Below, in pieces: positions 9,321 to 17,487 of a DNA stretch of 54,451 nucleotides (its first letter is position 1; each line of letters begins with the position of its first letter). The notes below the pieces were generated by a model. That model was not told where the DNA came from and made no database searches. It saw only the letters and a program-made list of their open reading frames with translations. This DNA comes from Saccharicrinis sp. Lineage in GTDB: Bacteria; Bacteroidota; Bacteroidia; Bacteroidales; Marinilabiliaceae. The stretch is from the NCBI GenBank assembly GCA_024635585.1, contig JAGXIP010000039.1, positions 1-54,451 of the forward strand. Reading direction: 5' to 3'. The position numbers and the translations under genes were made by a program.

Positions 9321-9409
9321 AGTCTCTTATCTAGTAATCTCTTCCCGCAGGAAATATAAAAAGGCAGCGGGATGTTGTTTCACTCCATATCTAACTGTTT
9401 CCCAACTTC

Positions 9410-10750
9410 ATGCGCAAATTCTGGAAGTCGATTTTTATTAACCCCCGTTTTTTTATATCCCTGGCGGTTATTATGGTGCTGATGATTTTAGGTCAGTATT
9501 ATCCTGCTTTTTACGTATCGGCTCAATTGGTATTTTGGTTGTTTTTACTTTTATTATTGGTCGATTTGCTATTGCTTTTTATGGGCAGAAGCTCTACCAA
9601 AATACAGGCCAAGCGACTACTTCCGGAACGTTTTAGTAACGGCGACATAAATAAAGTAGAACTCACTTTTTTGAACCGTTTTAATTATACTGCTGATATA
9701 ACATTGATTGATGAACTGCCCGTTCAGTTTCAGAAAAGAGATTTTGAAGAGAAGTTTACGCTAAAGCCCGGGCAGGAAAAAACTTATTGCTACGAGGTGA
9801 GCCCGGTAATGCGGGGAGAGTATTCTTTTGGAGCCTTAAATATATTTGTCCGTTCGCCTATTTCCCTTATTTCGCGCCGTTATATTTTTAACCAAAATGC
9901 TATGGTTAAAGTATATCCTAGCTATATCGCCATGCGGCAGTTCGAGCTGATGGCCATCTCTAACCGACTAACGGAAATTGGGGTTAAGAAAATTCGCAGG
10001 ATTGGTCATCAAATGGAGTTTGACCAAATACGTGATTACATTACCGGCGACGACTACCGAACCCTCAACTGGAAAGCCACGGCTCGCAAAAGTCGCCTGA
10101 TGGTAAATCAATACCAAGACGAGAAATCGCAACAGGTGTTCAGCCTTATTGATATGGGACGCAGCATGAAGATGCCCTTTAATGGGATGACGCTGCTTGA
10201 TTATGCCATTAACACTTCGCTGGTAATTTCGAATATTGCCATGCTCAAACACGACAAGGCTGGGCTAATCACCTACAGCAAGACCATTCACTCTATGGTA
10301 CCGGCAGCGCGCACCGGCCGCCACCTTCAAAGCATCATGGAAGTGCTGTACAACCAACAAACAGATTATAAGGAACCCAATTTGGAGTTGCTGTATGCCC
10401 AAATAAAACGTAGGGTGCATCAGCGTAGTCTGATGATGTTATATACTAATTTTGAAAGCCTGAGCTCTGCACGCCGTCAGATACCTTTTTTGCAAAGGCT
10501 GGCCAAGAGCCATCTATTGGTGGTAGTTTTTTTTGAAAATACCGAGCTGTGGAATCGTGCCCAACAAAAAAGTGAGACCATAGAAGATATTTATGTGAAA
10601 ACAATAGCCGAAAAATTTGTCTTCGATAAAAAGCTCATCGTACGCGAACTCAAACAACATGGTATCCATGCTGTTTTAAGTGCCCCAGGCGATTTGACGG
10701 TAAATACAGTAAATAAATATCTCGAAATAAAATCGAGAGGTTTGTTGTAG
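9410..10750 (+). CDS. DUF58 domain-containing protein
   Basis: A 446-residue protein with two N-terminal membrane helices (about 12-31 and 37-57), a beta-rich region, and the DUF58 core with GDDYRTLNWKATARKSRLMV near residues 212-232. A von Willebrand factor A-like fold follows (SLIDMGRSMKMP, a degenerate MIDAS with D and S residues). DUF58 proteins are the usual partners of MoxR ATPases. It is the last gene of the rightward cluster. A hairpin with AGGGTTTT and AAAACCCT arms lies 20 bp downstream and may weakly terminate transcription. Confidence 0.9.
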   Translation: MRKFWKSIFINPRFFISLAVIMVLMILGQYYPAFYVSAQLVFWLFLLLLLVDLLLLFMGRSSTKIQAKRLLPERFSNGDINKVELTFLNRFNYTADITLIDELPVQFQKRDFEEKFTLKPGQEKTYCYEVSPVMRGEYSFGALNIFVRSPISLISRRYIFNQNAMVKVYPSYIAMRQFELMAISNRLTEIGVKKIRRIGHQMEFDQIRDYITGDDYRTLNWKATARKSRLMVNQYQDEKSQQVFSLIDMGRSMKMPFNGMTLLDYAINTSLVISNIAMLKHDKAGLITYSKTIHSMVPAARTGRHLQSIMEVLYNQQTDYKEPNLELLYAQIKRRVHQRSLMMLYTNFESLSSARRQIPFLQRLAKSHLLVVVFFENTELWNRAQQKSETIEDIYVKTIAEKFVFDKKLIVRELKQHGIHAVLSAPGDLTVNTVNKYLEIKSRGLL

Positions 10751-10765
10751 CGGTTTATCTGTTCT

Positions 10766-10903
10766 TTATAGGGTTTTGGCGAGTGTCAAAAACCCTGTTA
10801 ATTTAAAAGCGATATCTTCACTATACAGTTCACAATAAAAACTATAGATTTTTCGCAAGTCCTTGGCTGCTCTTGATGTCCATTTTATTTCGTAGGTCTC
10901 CAA
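10766..10903 (-). pseudogene. N-terminal remnant of a ParE/RelE-family toxin gene
   Basis: Read from TTG 10903, 45 codons are open. The first 34 look like the N-terminus of a ParE/RelE-type toxin: YEIKWTSRAAKDLRKIYSFY, then CELYSEDIAFKL. After that the resemblance stops and a TAA follows, so about 55-60 expected C-terminal residues, including the basic catalytic or binding residues, are missing. It directly follows a ten-codon remnant of an antitoxin gene. I infer a toxin-antitoxin pair that suffered internal and 3' deletions. Confidence 0.6.
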
Positions 10904-10936
10904 TTAAAAATCTCTTTTTTCAGCTAAATTCATCAT
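10904..10936 (-). pseudogene. antitoxin N-terminal remnant
   Basis: Starting at the ATG at 10936, only MMNLAEKRDF is encoded before a TAA whose next base begins the toxin remnant. Small Bacteroidota antitoxins paired with ParE-like toxins often start in this way, but I rely on memory for that. A TAnnTTTG-type element (TAAATTTG) lies a short way upstream on the minus strand, near 10959-10966, and could be the old promoter. Confidence 0.35.
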
Positions 10937-10990
10937 TTCATTATTTAATGCGGATACAAATTTAACGGTAAAAGTTTATATATACTACTT

Positions 10991-11146
10991 TTAAACCTGC
11001 GAGTGCACGCCAATCATATTGCCCTCGGTATCTTGGGCCAAAACCATAAAGCCATATTCTCCTATGGACTGTTTTGGTTGCATAATTTTGCCGCCAGCTT
11101 CTTTTACTCGGCTTTCTTCTATGGCACAATCATCGCTACCAAAATA
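10991..11146 (-). pseudogene. C-terminal fragment of a VOC (glyoxalase/bleomycin-resistance) family protein
   Basis: About 51 codons, from FGSDDCAIEESRVKEAGGKI through QPKQSIGEYGFMVLAQDTEG to the end GVHSQV, match the last third of VOC-fold proteins. The frame is open upstream to 11245, but that part does not resemble the family, so the N-terminal two thirds have been lost. The 3' end of the HAD hydrolase gene (stop at 11197) lies just upstream of the fragment on the same strand. The fragment is probably not functional. Confidence 0.6.
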
Positions 11147-11196
11147 TCCATGTCTATGGATAAGAAGCACCAATCCAAAAAAAGATTTTTTATAAG

Positions 11197-11895
11197 TTAT
11201 AGTCCAAGCACATTTTCCAATTCGGCCATTTCTTTTAGTTCCCAAAAGTTTTCCAACTTCGTATTATTCTCCACCTGTTCATGTATCCATGTGGTATGAA
11301 ATGGGATGTAAACGGCAGAGCCACCAATGTTCAATATGGGTAGGATATCTGATTTTAATGAATTCCCTATCATTAAAAAATCCTTGGCCTCAATATTTAG
11401 ATGGTTGAGTACTTTTTTGTAATTGGCCTCCTGTTTGTCGCTCATGATCTCGATATGATGAAAATACTTGTCAATATCGGCCTTCGCGAGTTTGCGTTCC
11501 TGATCTAACAAATCACCTTTGGTAACCACAATTAGTTTATAGCCCTTTTTACTTAAGCTTTTCACAACCTCTTTGCTGCCATCTATAAATGTAACCGGTT
11601 TATTGAGCATCTCTTTTCCCATTTCAATCATGCGAGTAATATTCGATGTAGCTACTTTACCCGCACTTAGCTGTATGGCAGTTTCTACCATGCTTAGCAT
11701 AAAGCCTTTAATGCCAAAGCCATAATCTTTTAAGTTTTTTAACTCTGTTTTATAAAGCTCTTGCATGGCAGTTTCCTTATCGCAGAATTCTGATAGCATC
11801 TTGGCGAAAAGATATTCTGTTTCTCTAAAAAAAGTTTCGTTTTCCCAAAGCGTGTCATCGGCATCAAAGCCTATCCATTTAAATTTTTTGTTCAT
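11197..11895 (-). CDS. HAD family hydrolase
   Basis: A 232-residue haloacid-dehalogenase-superfamily hydrolase. Motif I is GFDADDTLW with the nucleophile D11 and the acid-base D13. Motif II is LIVVTKGD, a conserved Lys follows, and the motif IV region is MIGNSLKSDI. A helical cap of about 80 residues after motif I fits subclass I. The substrate is not predictable and is likely a small phosphorylated metabolite. I chose the ATG at 11895 because an upstream in-frame ATG at 11931 adds residues before MNKKFKWIGFD that the family lacks. It lies 118 bp downstream of the NifU-domain gene on the same strand. Confidence 0.88.
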   Translation of the reverse strand: MNKKFKWIGFDADDTLWENETFFRETEYLFAKMLSEFCDKETAMQELYKTELKNLKDYGFGIKGFMLSMVETAIQLSAGKVATSNITRMIEMGKEMLNKPVTFIDGSKEVVKSLSKKGYKLIVVTKGDLLDQERKLAKADIDKYFHHIEIMSDKQEANYKKVLNHLNIEAKDFLMIGNSLKSDILPILNIGGSAVYIPFHTTWIHEQVENNTKLENFWELKEMAELENVLGL

Positions 11896-12013
11896 TTTTG
11901 TTGGTTGTAGTTGGTGTAAAACACTACCCAACTGGGCAGTGTTTCAAACAACAAAAGCCGATAATGGTATCGACTTTTATTGTTTTTATGAAGCATTTTT
12001 TAAAAGCACTCTG

Positions 12014-12256
12014 TTAATCTCTAATGGACACTACGTCCTTAACATCGGGCACGGCTGTTTTAATCACTTTTTCAACACCGTTTTTCATGGTCTGATAATT
12101 CATGGGGCAGTCAACACAGGAACCCATAAATTTCACTTTCACCACTAAATCATCCGATACTTCAATTAACGAAATATCTCCACCATCTGCCTGTAAATAA
12201 GGTCTTATCTCTTCCAGTGCAGCTTTTATTGTTTTAAAGTGACTGTTATTTTTCAT
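12014..12256 (-). CDS. NifU C-terminal domain protein (Fe-S cluster scaffold/carrier)
   Basis: An 80-residue protein consisting of only the NifU C-terminal domain. It has the conserved EIRPYLQADGGDI segment (about 16-28) and the cluster-binding CVDC motif (C47 and C50). Such proteins hold and deliver [4Fe-4S] or [2Fe-2S] clusters. It starts 2 bp after the apbC-like stop and is clearly co-transcribed with it, consistent with a joint role in Fe-S cluster transfer. Confidence 0.92.
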   Translation of the reverse strand: MKNNSHFKTIKAALEEIRPYLQADGGDISLIEVSDDLVVKVKFMGSCVDCPMNYQTMKNGVEKVIKTAVPDVKDVVSIRD

Positions 12257-12258
12257 TA

Positions 12259-13368
12259 CTATATAGTTTTTATTTCAACAATTTGTGTAGGAGGCATATT
12301 ATTGTTTCTTTCTTCAATAGCCGCCACCACTTTAGTTGCCATTTCGGCAAATGCGGCACCAGTAATGCTATTTTCGTTTAGTGCTGCCGGTTCACCTTGG
12401 TCGCCACCTTCCCTAATGCTTTGTACAAGTGGTATTTGACCCAACAAAGGTACATTCAGTTCTTCGGCCAAGTTTTTGCCGCCATCCTTGCCAAATATAT
12501 AGTACTTGTTATCGGGCAGTTCGGCAGGGGTAAACCAAGCCATATTTTCTACCAGACCAAGGATGGGTACATTGATGTTTTTACTCTGGAACATACTCAC
12601 ACCCTTTATTGCATCCGCCAAAGCCACATCTTGAGGTGTGGTAACAATAACGGCTCCGCTTATGGAGAGTGTCTGAACCAAGGTGAGGTGTATGTCGCTG
12701 GTTCCGGGAGGTAAATCGATAAGCAAGTAGTCCAAAGCTCCCCAGTTACCCTCTGTTATCAATTGTTTAATGGCATTGGTAGCCATGGCGCCACGCCAAA
12801 TAGTGGCATCCTTGGGGTTTACAAAATACCCTATTGATAACATTTTTACACCATATTTCTCCACAGGTATAATCCTGTCGCGTCCATCTATTTTATCTAT
12901 CAGTGGACGATCCTCTTCTGTCCTAAACATTTTAGGAACGGATGGCCCAAATATATCCGCATCTAGTAAACCCACGGAATATCCGGCCTTGGCCAATGCC
13001 ACTGCAAGGTTTGAGGTTACGGTAGATTTTCCTACCCCTCCTTTCCCCGAGGCAATAGCTACAATGTTTTTAACATCCGAAAGTAGTTTTTCAGGTTCGG
13101 CCTTGGGGCGAGGTTTTATCTTTACGTAAATATTACCTCTTATCTCGGCATCTTCGCCCACGTAAGTTTCAATGGCCTTTACACAAGCCTGTTTTAAAGC
13201 GGGTATCATAGGGTCGTTAACCCTGTCGAACAATAAGCTGAAACTGATTTTTTTACCATCAATTTTAATGTCATCGGCCACCATATCTAATGAAACAATG
13301 TCGTTTCCCTTTCCGGGATGGCGGACGTGTTTTAGTGCGTCTAATACCAGCTGAGGATAAAAACTCAT
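12259..13368 (-). CDS. apbC: Mrp/ApbC family iron-sulfur cluster carrier ATPase
   Basis: A 369-residue protein with an N-terminal MIP18/DUF59 domain (about 1-90) and a Mrp/NBP35 P-loop ATPase domain. The deviant Walker A GKGGVGKS lies at residues 108-115, and DADIFGPSVPKMF and LLIDLPPGTSD follow as in ApbC. It probably transfers Fe-S clusters to apoproteins. The C-terminal CxxC that bridges the cluster in many Mrp/NBP35 proteins is not present: ENMAWFTPAELPDNKYYIFG occupies that place. From memory this CxxC-less form is common in Bacteroidota. It forms an operon with the NifU-domain gene. Confidence 0.92.
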   Translation of the reverse strand: MSFYPQLVLDALKHVRHPGKGNDIVSLDMVADDIKIDGKKISFSLLFDRVNDPMIPALKQACVKAIETYVGEDAEIRGNIYVKIKPRPKAEPEKLLSDVKNIVAIASGKGGVGKSTVTSNLAVALAKAGYSVGLLDADIFGPSVPKMFRTEEDRPLIDKIDGRDRIIPVEKYGVKMLSIGYFVNPKDATIWRGAMATNAIKQLITEGNWGALDYLLIDLPPGTSDIHLTLVQTLSISGAVIVTTPQDVALADAIKGVSMFQSKNINVPILGLVENMAWFTPAELPDNKYYIFGKDGGKNLAEELNVPLLGQIPLVQSIREGGDQGEPAALNENSITGAAFAEMATKVVAAIEERNNNMPPTQIVEIKTI

Positions 13369-13545
13369 GTAGTTAAATTTTTATGTATAAACGAAAATAG
13401 CGTGATGGCATCTGTTTTATTCCCAAATCTGGGTTTCGTGCAACCATAGCTACTATCTTTATTTAAATTGATTAAAAATAAAGACAAATATACAATACAT
13501 CATTTTAAAAAGCGCATAATTACGGCTAATTATTCAAAAGGTCAA

Positions 13546-14355
13546 CTATTCAATAGCCGCTGTTCGTGCCTCCGCTTTAAACGTTTTATAAAGCCACCAC
13601 GTGCAGAAAATGAAAGCCAATATTCCTCCCGTAATAATTAATACAGCATTCGTAATGCCACCGCTGGATTCCACAAATGATTTTTCGAGTTCTTCTTCCA
13701 GGTTACCAAACTGCATAGTGATAAAAGCAAACAGGTTGTTTGCAAAGTGTATGAGGATGCAAAGCGAAAGGTTTTGGGTTTTGTAGTACACCCATCCCAT
13801 AAAGGCACCTATGCCCATTGCCCCAATAAATTGCCATGGATTTAAGTGTACGATGCCAAATAAAAGACTGGATATTAATATTGATTTTACCGGGGAGTAT
13901 CGTTTTAACAATCCATCGAGTATAACACCTCTAAATATAAGTTCTTCGAAAATAGGGGCTGCAATTACCAGTGTCAGGAAACCAAAAACACCATTCATAG
14001 TGCCTAATTGCAGTATCACCTGTTTAAAAATATCGGGCATGGGTATCAAGCTGGTCAAGGGCGACAGCACACCAAGTTGCAGGCTAAGTGCTCCAATAGA
14101 TACCAAAATTACAATTTTTGGAGTGCTTGAATGAATGGGGTAGGTGCTGGTGCCGATTTCTTTTTTGCGCATAAAATGGGCAAAAGCGAAGGCGCCACCC
14201 ATGGATAGCAAGTAGTACAGGAATAAGGTGGGCTCTTTGCCAATAACATCGTTCAGGGTAAACTGCAAAGGCGAAAACACTATCATTGATACAATGGCAA
14301 TACCCATTATACCCCAACTCTGCCCAATACTAGGATAGGCTTTTTGTGGTAACAT
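13546..14355 (-). CDS. CPBP family intramembrane metalloprotease
   Basis: A 269-residue polytopic membrane protein of the CPBP/CAAX protease (ABI) family, with about seven or eight hydrophobic segments. The catalytic signatures are FEELIFRG (E137, E138 and R142), FGIVH with H170, and ILIHFANN with H203 and N206. Family members cleave membrane substrates or process peptides; some confer bacteriocin immunity. Its neighbours (apbC on one side, trpS on the other) give no clue to the substrate. All key residues are intact. Confidence 0.9.
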   Translation of the reverse strand: MLPQKAYPSIGQSWGIMGIAIVSMIVFSPLQFTLNDVIGKEPTLFLYYLLSMGGAFAFAHFMRKKEIGTSTYPIHSSTPKIVILVSIGALSLQLGVLSPLTSLIPMPDIFKQVILQLGTMNGVFGFLTLVIAAPIFEELIFRGVILDGLLKRYSPVKSILISSLLFGIVHLNPWQFIGAMGIGAFMGWVYYKTQNLSLCILIHFANNLFAFITMQFGNLEEELEKSFVESSGGITNAVLIITGGILAFIFCTWWLYKTFKAEARTAAIE

Positions 14356-14621
14356 ATTTTTGATTTTAATTTAATAAAATAGTTTCTGACAAATTTAGAA
14401 TTATCCGCTAATAGTGCGACCTTATTGTATGATTATTCGCATCTCAAAGCTATATCAATTAAATATCGTGAATGATAAAAATATAGGACAATCATATTTC
14501 TTGAACTCAAATATAAATATTCGCCGTTGTTGACCGCGTTTTAAGAAAAAAATGCGATTTTTGTCAGTTCAATAATTTAACAAGGAATTAATCAATTTGA
14601 ATTAATTAAAACAAGAATACA

Positions 14622-15611
14622 ATGCAAACGGTAGTTAGTGGAATCCGACCCACAGGAAACTTACATTTGGGAAATTATTTTGGAGCAGTAAAAAACTTTT
14701 TGCGAATGCAAAATGAGTACAATTGCTATTTTTTTATTGCCGATTACCACTCGTTAACTACGCATCCCACTCCGGAAAATTTGCATAATAATGTAAAACA
14801 AGTTTTGGCCGAATATCTAGCCTGTGGATTAGACCCAGAGAAATCGACCATTTACATACAAAGCGATGTGCCCGCTGTTGCCGAAATGGCTTTATTAATG
14901 AGCATGAATGCCTATTTGGGCGAACTGGAGCGCACTACTTCGTTTAAAGACAAAGCCCGTCAGCAACCTGATAACGTTAACGCAGGATTACTTAATTACC
15001 CTGTATTAATGGCCTGCGACATATTAATACATCGTGCCGACAAGGTACCTGTAGGAAAAGATCAGGAGCAAAACCTGGAGATGACACGCAAGTTTGCCAA
15101 TCGTTTTAACCACATGTATAAGCAGGATTATTTCAAAATCCCACAGTCGTTTAATTATGGCGAGGCATTGGTTAAAATACCCGGTCTGGATGGTTCGGGT
15201 AAGATGGGCAAATCAGAAGGTAACGGAATTTTTTTGGTAGACGAACCCAAACCATTACGAAAAAAAGTGATGAGTGCTGTAACTGATAGTGGTCCTACTG
15301 AGCCAAACTCTCCCGTTTCCGAACCGGTGCAAAATTTATTTACTTTGATGGAAGTAGTTTCTACACCCGATACGCTCCAGTTTTTTAAAGATAAATATGC
15401 CAGTTGCGAAATTCGTTATGGCGACTTAAAAAAGCAATTGGCCGAAGATATTATCCTATTTAACACGCCCATACGCGAAAAAATTGAGGATATAAAAGCC
15501 AATACGGTTTATTTAAACAAAGTGGTTAACATGGGTCGTGAAAAAGCGCAGGAGAGTGCCGAAAAAACGTTAAGGGATATCAGAGAGATAATTGGAATAA
15601 AGCATTTTTGA
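14622..15611 (+). CDS. trpS: tryptophan-tRNA ligase
   Basis: A 329-residue class I aminoacyl-tRNA synthetase that charges tRNA-Trp. The HIGH-like motif is TGNLHLGNYFG (about 11-21) and the KMSKS-like motif is KMGKSEGN (about 194-201). The length is typical of bacterial TrpRS. The gene is preceded by a 266-bp intergenic region and is convergent with the SPOR gene, with a long palindrome between them. Confidence 0.96.
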   Translation: MQTVVSGIRPTGNLHLGNYFGAVKNFLRMQNEYNCYFFIADYHSLTTHPTPENLHNNVKQVLAEYLACGLDPEKSTIYIQSDVPAVAEMALLMSMNAYLGELERTTSFKDKARQQPDNVNAGLLNYPVLMACDILIHRADKVPVGKDQEQNLEMTRKFANRFNHMYKQDYFKIPQSFNYGEALVKIPGLDGSGKMGKSEGNGIFLVDEPKPLRKKVMSAVTDSGPTEPNSPVSEPVQNLFTLMEVVSTPDTLQFFKDKYASCEIRYGDLKKQLAEDIILFNTPIREKIEDIKANTVYLNKVVNMGREKAQESAEKTLRDIREIIGIKHF

Positions 15612-15623
15612 TTCATAGGTATT

Positions 15624-15674
15624 TTACTCACTGGGTGAATATTTACAGCTCTTTAATATTCACCCAGTGAGTAA
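15624..15674. repeat. 20-bp perfect palindrome between convergent genes
   Basis: TTACTCACTGGGTGAATATT (15624-15643) and its exact reverse complement (15655-15674) flank an 11-nt loop. It lies 12 bp after trpS and 24 bp before the end of the SPOR gene. A related palindrome with paired base changes lies at 19331-19377, also between convergent genes. It could act as a bidirectional transcription stop or 3' stabiliser; the T-runs usual for intrinsic terminators are missing. Confidence 0.85.
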
Positions 15675-15698
15675 TTGACACAGAGAGTATGAATACCT

Positions 15699-16154
15699 TT
15701 ATTTTAAACGCGATAACGGAATGTTGTTTACCGGAACAGCATAACAGGACGGAAATTCGGGTTTTAGCTTTTTATAGAGAGAGAGCGCTTCGTCTTTGCT
15801 CCTGAAGTCGCCCACCTGAACCCGCCAAAAAGGGGCTTCGTAAATTACATGAGGCCTTTCGTTAGGAAACAAACTTAGCAATCGTGTTTTTACTTGGGTA
15901 GCTTCGTTTTTGGCATTGTTATTCGAACCTAAGTAAAGCTGTATCCTGAAGCCATCAATTAACTTGCTTCTATTACTTGCATCCATATGAATACCCACCA
16001 GCTTTGCGATACCCGGATCTTGAACAATAGTAAGGCTGCCCTGACTTGAGCCTTGGTTAGAAATCTTGTTGAAAAAAGTTGCACCTGTATTTCCCTGCGA
16101 ATATGCGCTGGCAACGAAAAAACATAATACAAAAGCGAAAACAATTTTAATCAT
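15699..16154 (-). CDS. SPOR domain-containing exported protein
   Basis: A 151-residue protein with an N-terminal signal peptide (hydrophobic residues 3-17, ending AYSQ) and a C-terminal SPOR domain (about 70-150) with GFRIQLYLGS, then WRVQVGDFRSKDEALSLYKK. SPOR domains bind denuded septal peptidoglycan, so a periplasmic role at the division site is likely. The start of the universal stress gene is far upstream and its stop is 9 bp away, so the two may be co-transcribed from the usp side. Confidence 0.88.
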   Translation of the reverse strand: MIKIVFAFVLCFFVASAYSQGNTGATFFNKISNQGSSQGSLTIVQDPGIAKLVGIHMDASNRSKLIDGFRIQLYLGSNNNAKNEATQVKTRLLSLFPNERPHVIYEAPFWRVQVGDFRSKDEALSLYKKLKPEFPSCYAVPVNNIPLSRLK

Positions 16155-16162
16155 ATCTCAAA

Positions 16163-17023
16163 CTAATAATTAGTGCTCAAAGATAGCATTTCTTTTGTTG
16201 GTACTGCAAGTACCGGACAATCCGATTCGTTCATGATTTGATTAGCAAAGGGTTTTATCATATTTTCGAAAGGGTTGCCCGAATGATGTATGCCGGTAGC
16301 CAAAATGTCGGCATCTATACTTTTGGCATACGCCAGTAACGATACAGCTCTGTCCCCTTCTTTAAGAATGGAGGATTCAACTTTTAGTTTCGTGTTTTTT
16401 TCGATAAACTTAACCGTTTGCCTTACAAAAGCGCCTACTCTGCTATTCAACAGGTTGTAGCCTTTTTCCTTTACGCCTATTACATAAATTTTGGCATCAA
16501 ACAGGTTTGCCAGGCCAACAACGGCAGGCACCTTCTGGCGGCTCGCTTTACGGTTTCCGATGGGTAGTACTATTTTATTGATACCTCTCCATACTCGCTC
16601 GGGTCGCACAGCCAACACAGGCACAGGTGATGCACTTACCAAACGGAACGCATTGCTACCAATATATTTATCTTCAAATCCCGAAGCACCATGCGTACCC
16701 ATTACAATTAAGGTAGTGTCGTCATATTTGGCCTGATTGGTAACTTCTTTAAATACATTGCCTTCCAGTATTTTAAAATCTATTTTACCCCCCGGAACCC
16801 TGTACAACTTCTTGTTTTCGGTAACAATATCTTGCAACCAATCTTCTACATTTTCCGAAATTACTTCTTTGGTATTTTTTTGTAGGTACAGTTGCGTCGA
16901 TTTCTTGGTTTTTACATGTACAATTCGCACATCACCATCCAAGCGGTTTGCAATTTCAATACCATGCTTTAGGGCATTAAACGAAGTTTCTGAAAAATCG
17001 ATGGGGACTTGTATTCGTTTCAT
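16163..17023 (-). CDS. universal stress protein with two UspA domains
   Basis: A 286-residue tandem UspA protein. The start is ATG 17023 (MKRIQVPIDFSE); upstream in-frame residues are not family-like. Domain 1 (about 1-140) contains the ATP-binding pattern G-x2-G-x9-G-S (GTHGASGFEDKYIGS). Domain 2 (about 145-286) has only a degenerate version (TGIHHSGNPFENMIKPF), so it may not bind nucleotide. A likely promoter element lies at 17098-17105 on the minus strand. Its 5' region contains the start of a three-unit hairpin array. Usp proteins help survival under starvation and redox stress; the mechanism is unclear. Confidence 0.92.
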   Translation of the reverse strand: MKRIQVPIDFSETSFNALKHGIEIANRLDGDVRIVHVKTKKSTQLYLQKNTKEVISENVEDWLQDIVTENKKLYRVPGGKIDFKILEGNVFKEVTNQAKYDDTTLIVMGTHGASGFEDKYIGSNAFRLVSASPVPVLAVRPERVWRGINKIVLPIGNRKASRQKVPAVVGLANLFDAKIYVIGVKEKGYNLLNSRVGAFVRQTVKFIEKNTKLKVESSILKEGDRAVSLLAYAKSIDADILATGIHHSGNPFENMIKPFANQIMNESDCPVLAVPTKEMLSLSTNY

Positions 17024-17097
17024 AGGATATTTGATTAGTCGTATATTATTTGGAACATGCATCGTTTGAACTACAAAAAACACTTGTTTGCAATTTA

Positions 17098-17105
17098 CAA
17101 ATCTA
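17098..17105 (-). promoter_or_regulatory. putative -7 element of the usp gene
   Basis: TAGATTTG on the minus strand fits the Bacteroidota TAnnTTTG consensus, 75 bp upstream of the chosen usp start. No clear -33 TTG is at the expected distance. Confidence 0.4.
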
Positions 17106-17138
17106 ATACGTAAAAAACATAAAATGGTTATAAAAGAA

Positions 17139-17482
17139 GATACCGAGATGTCTAAGTCAAAAAAGACGAAGATCACACTCGGTATCAATCAACACAACAC
17201 ATCTTTATGCTTATGCTTGCAGTGGCAATGTTGCCAAACAGAGCGGAATTACTGCAATAAGCATTTATATAATTTGAAGAATACCGAGAGTTATAATTTT
17301 GAGGGACAAAATAATGAATAACCCCCGGTATCAATCAACACAACACGTAATAATATTGGCTGCTAAGGTAATATTTATTGCAAAAATTGCAATATCCAAG
17401 ACCATGTTGTTGAAAAATATACCGGAAGTTATTTCAAGTGGGGACAAGAATTTATAACTTCCGGTATTGATCAACACAACAC
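17139..17482. repeat. array of three tandem hairpin units with a conserved 3' tail
   Basis: Three units of about 140 bp. Each has a hairpin whose arms carry ATACCG and CGGTAT, followed directly by the conserved tail TCAACACAAC. The stems are 17139-17147 with 17178-17186 (9 bp perfect), 17281-17294 with 17318-17331 (12 of 14), and 17419-17432 with 17454-17467 (14 bp perfect). Tails end at 17200, 17346 and 17482. The loops of units 2 and 3 also share GGGACAA. Between units lie further hairpins, such as TATTGCAA facing TTGCAATA near 17378-17396. There is no T-run and no coding potential. The array fills the gap between the STAS stop and the usp promoter. Confidence 0.85.
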
Positions 17483-17487
17483 AATCT

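Noticed and set aside
11003..11299. 98-codon plus-strand frame opposite the VOC fragment and HAD gene end
   Set aside because: It is antisense to better supported coding sequence and has a random-looking composition.
17139..17482. CRISPR array or integron attC-like sites
   Set aside because: Only three units of about 140 bp, the repeats are hairpins with a tail rather than short identical repeats with even spacers, and no cas or integrase gene is near. No GTTRRRY core sites are present.
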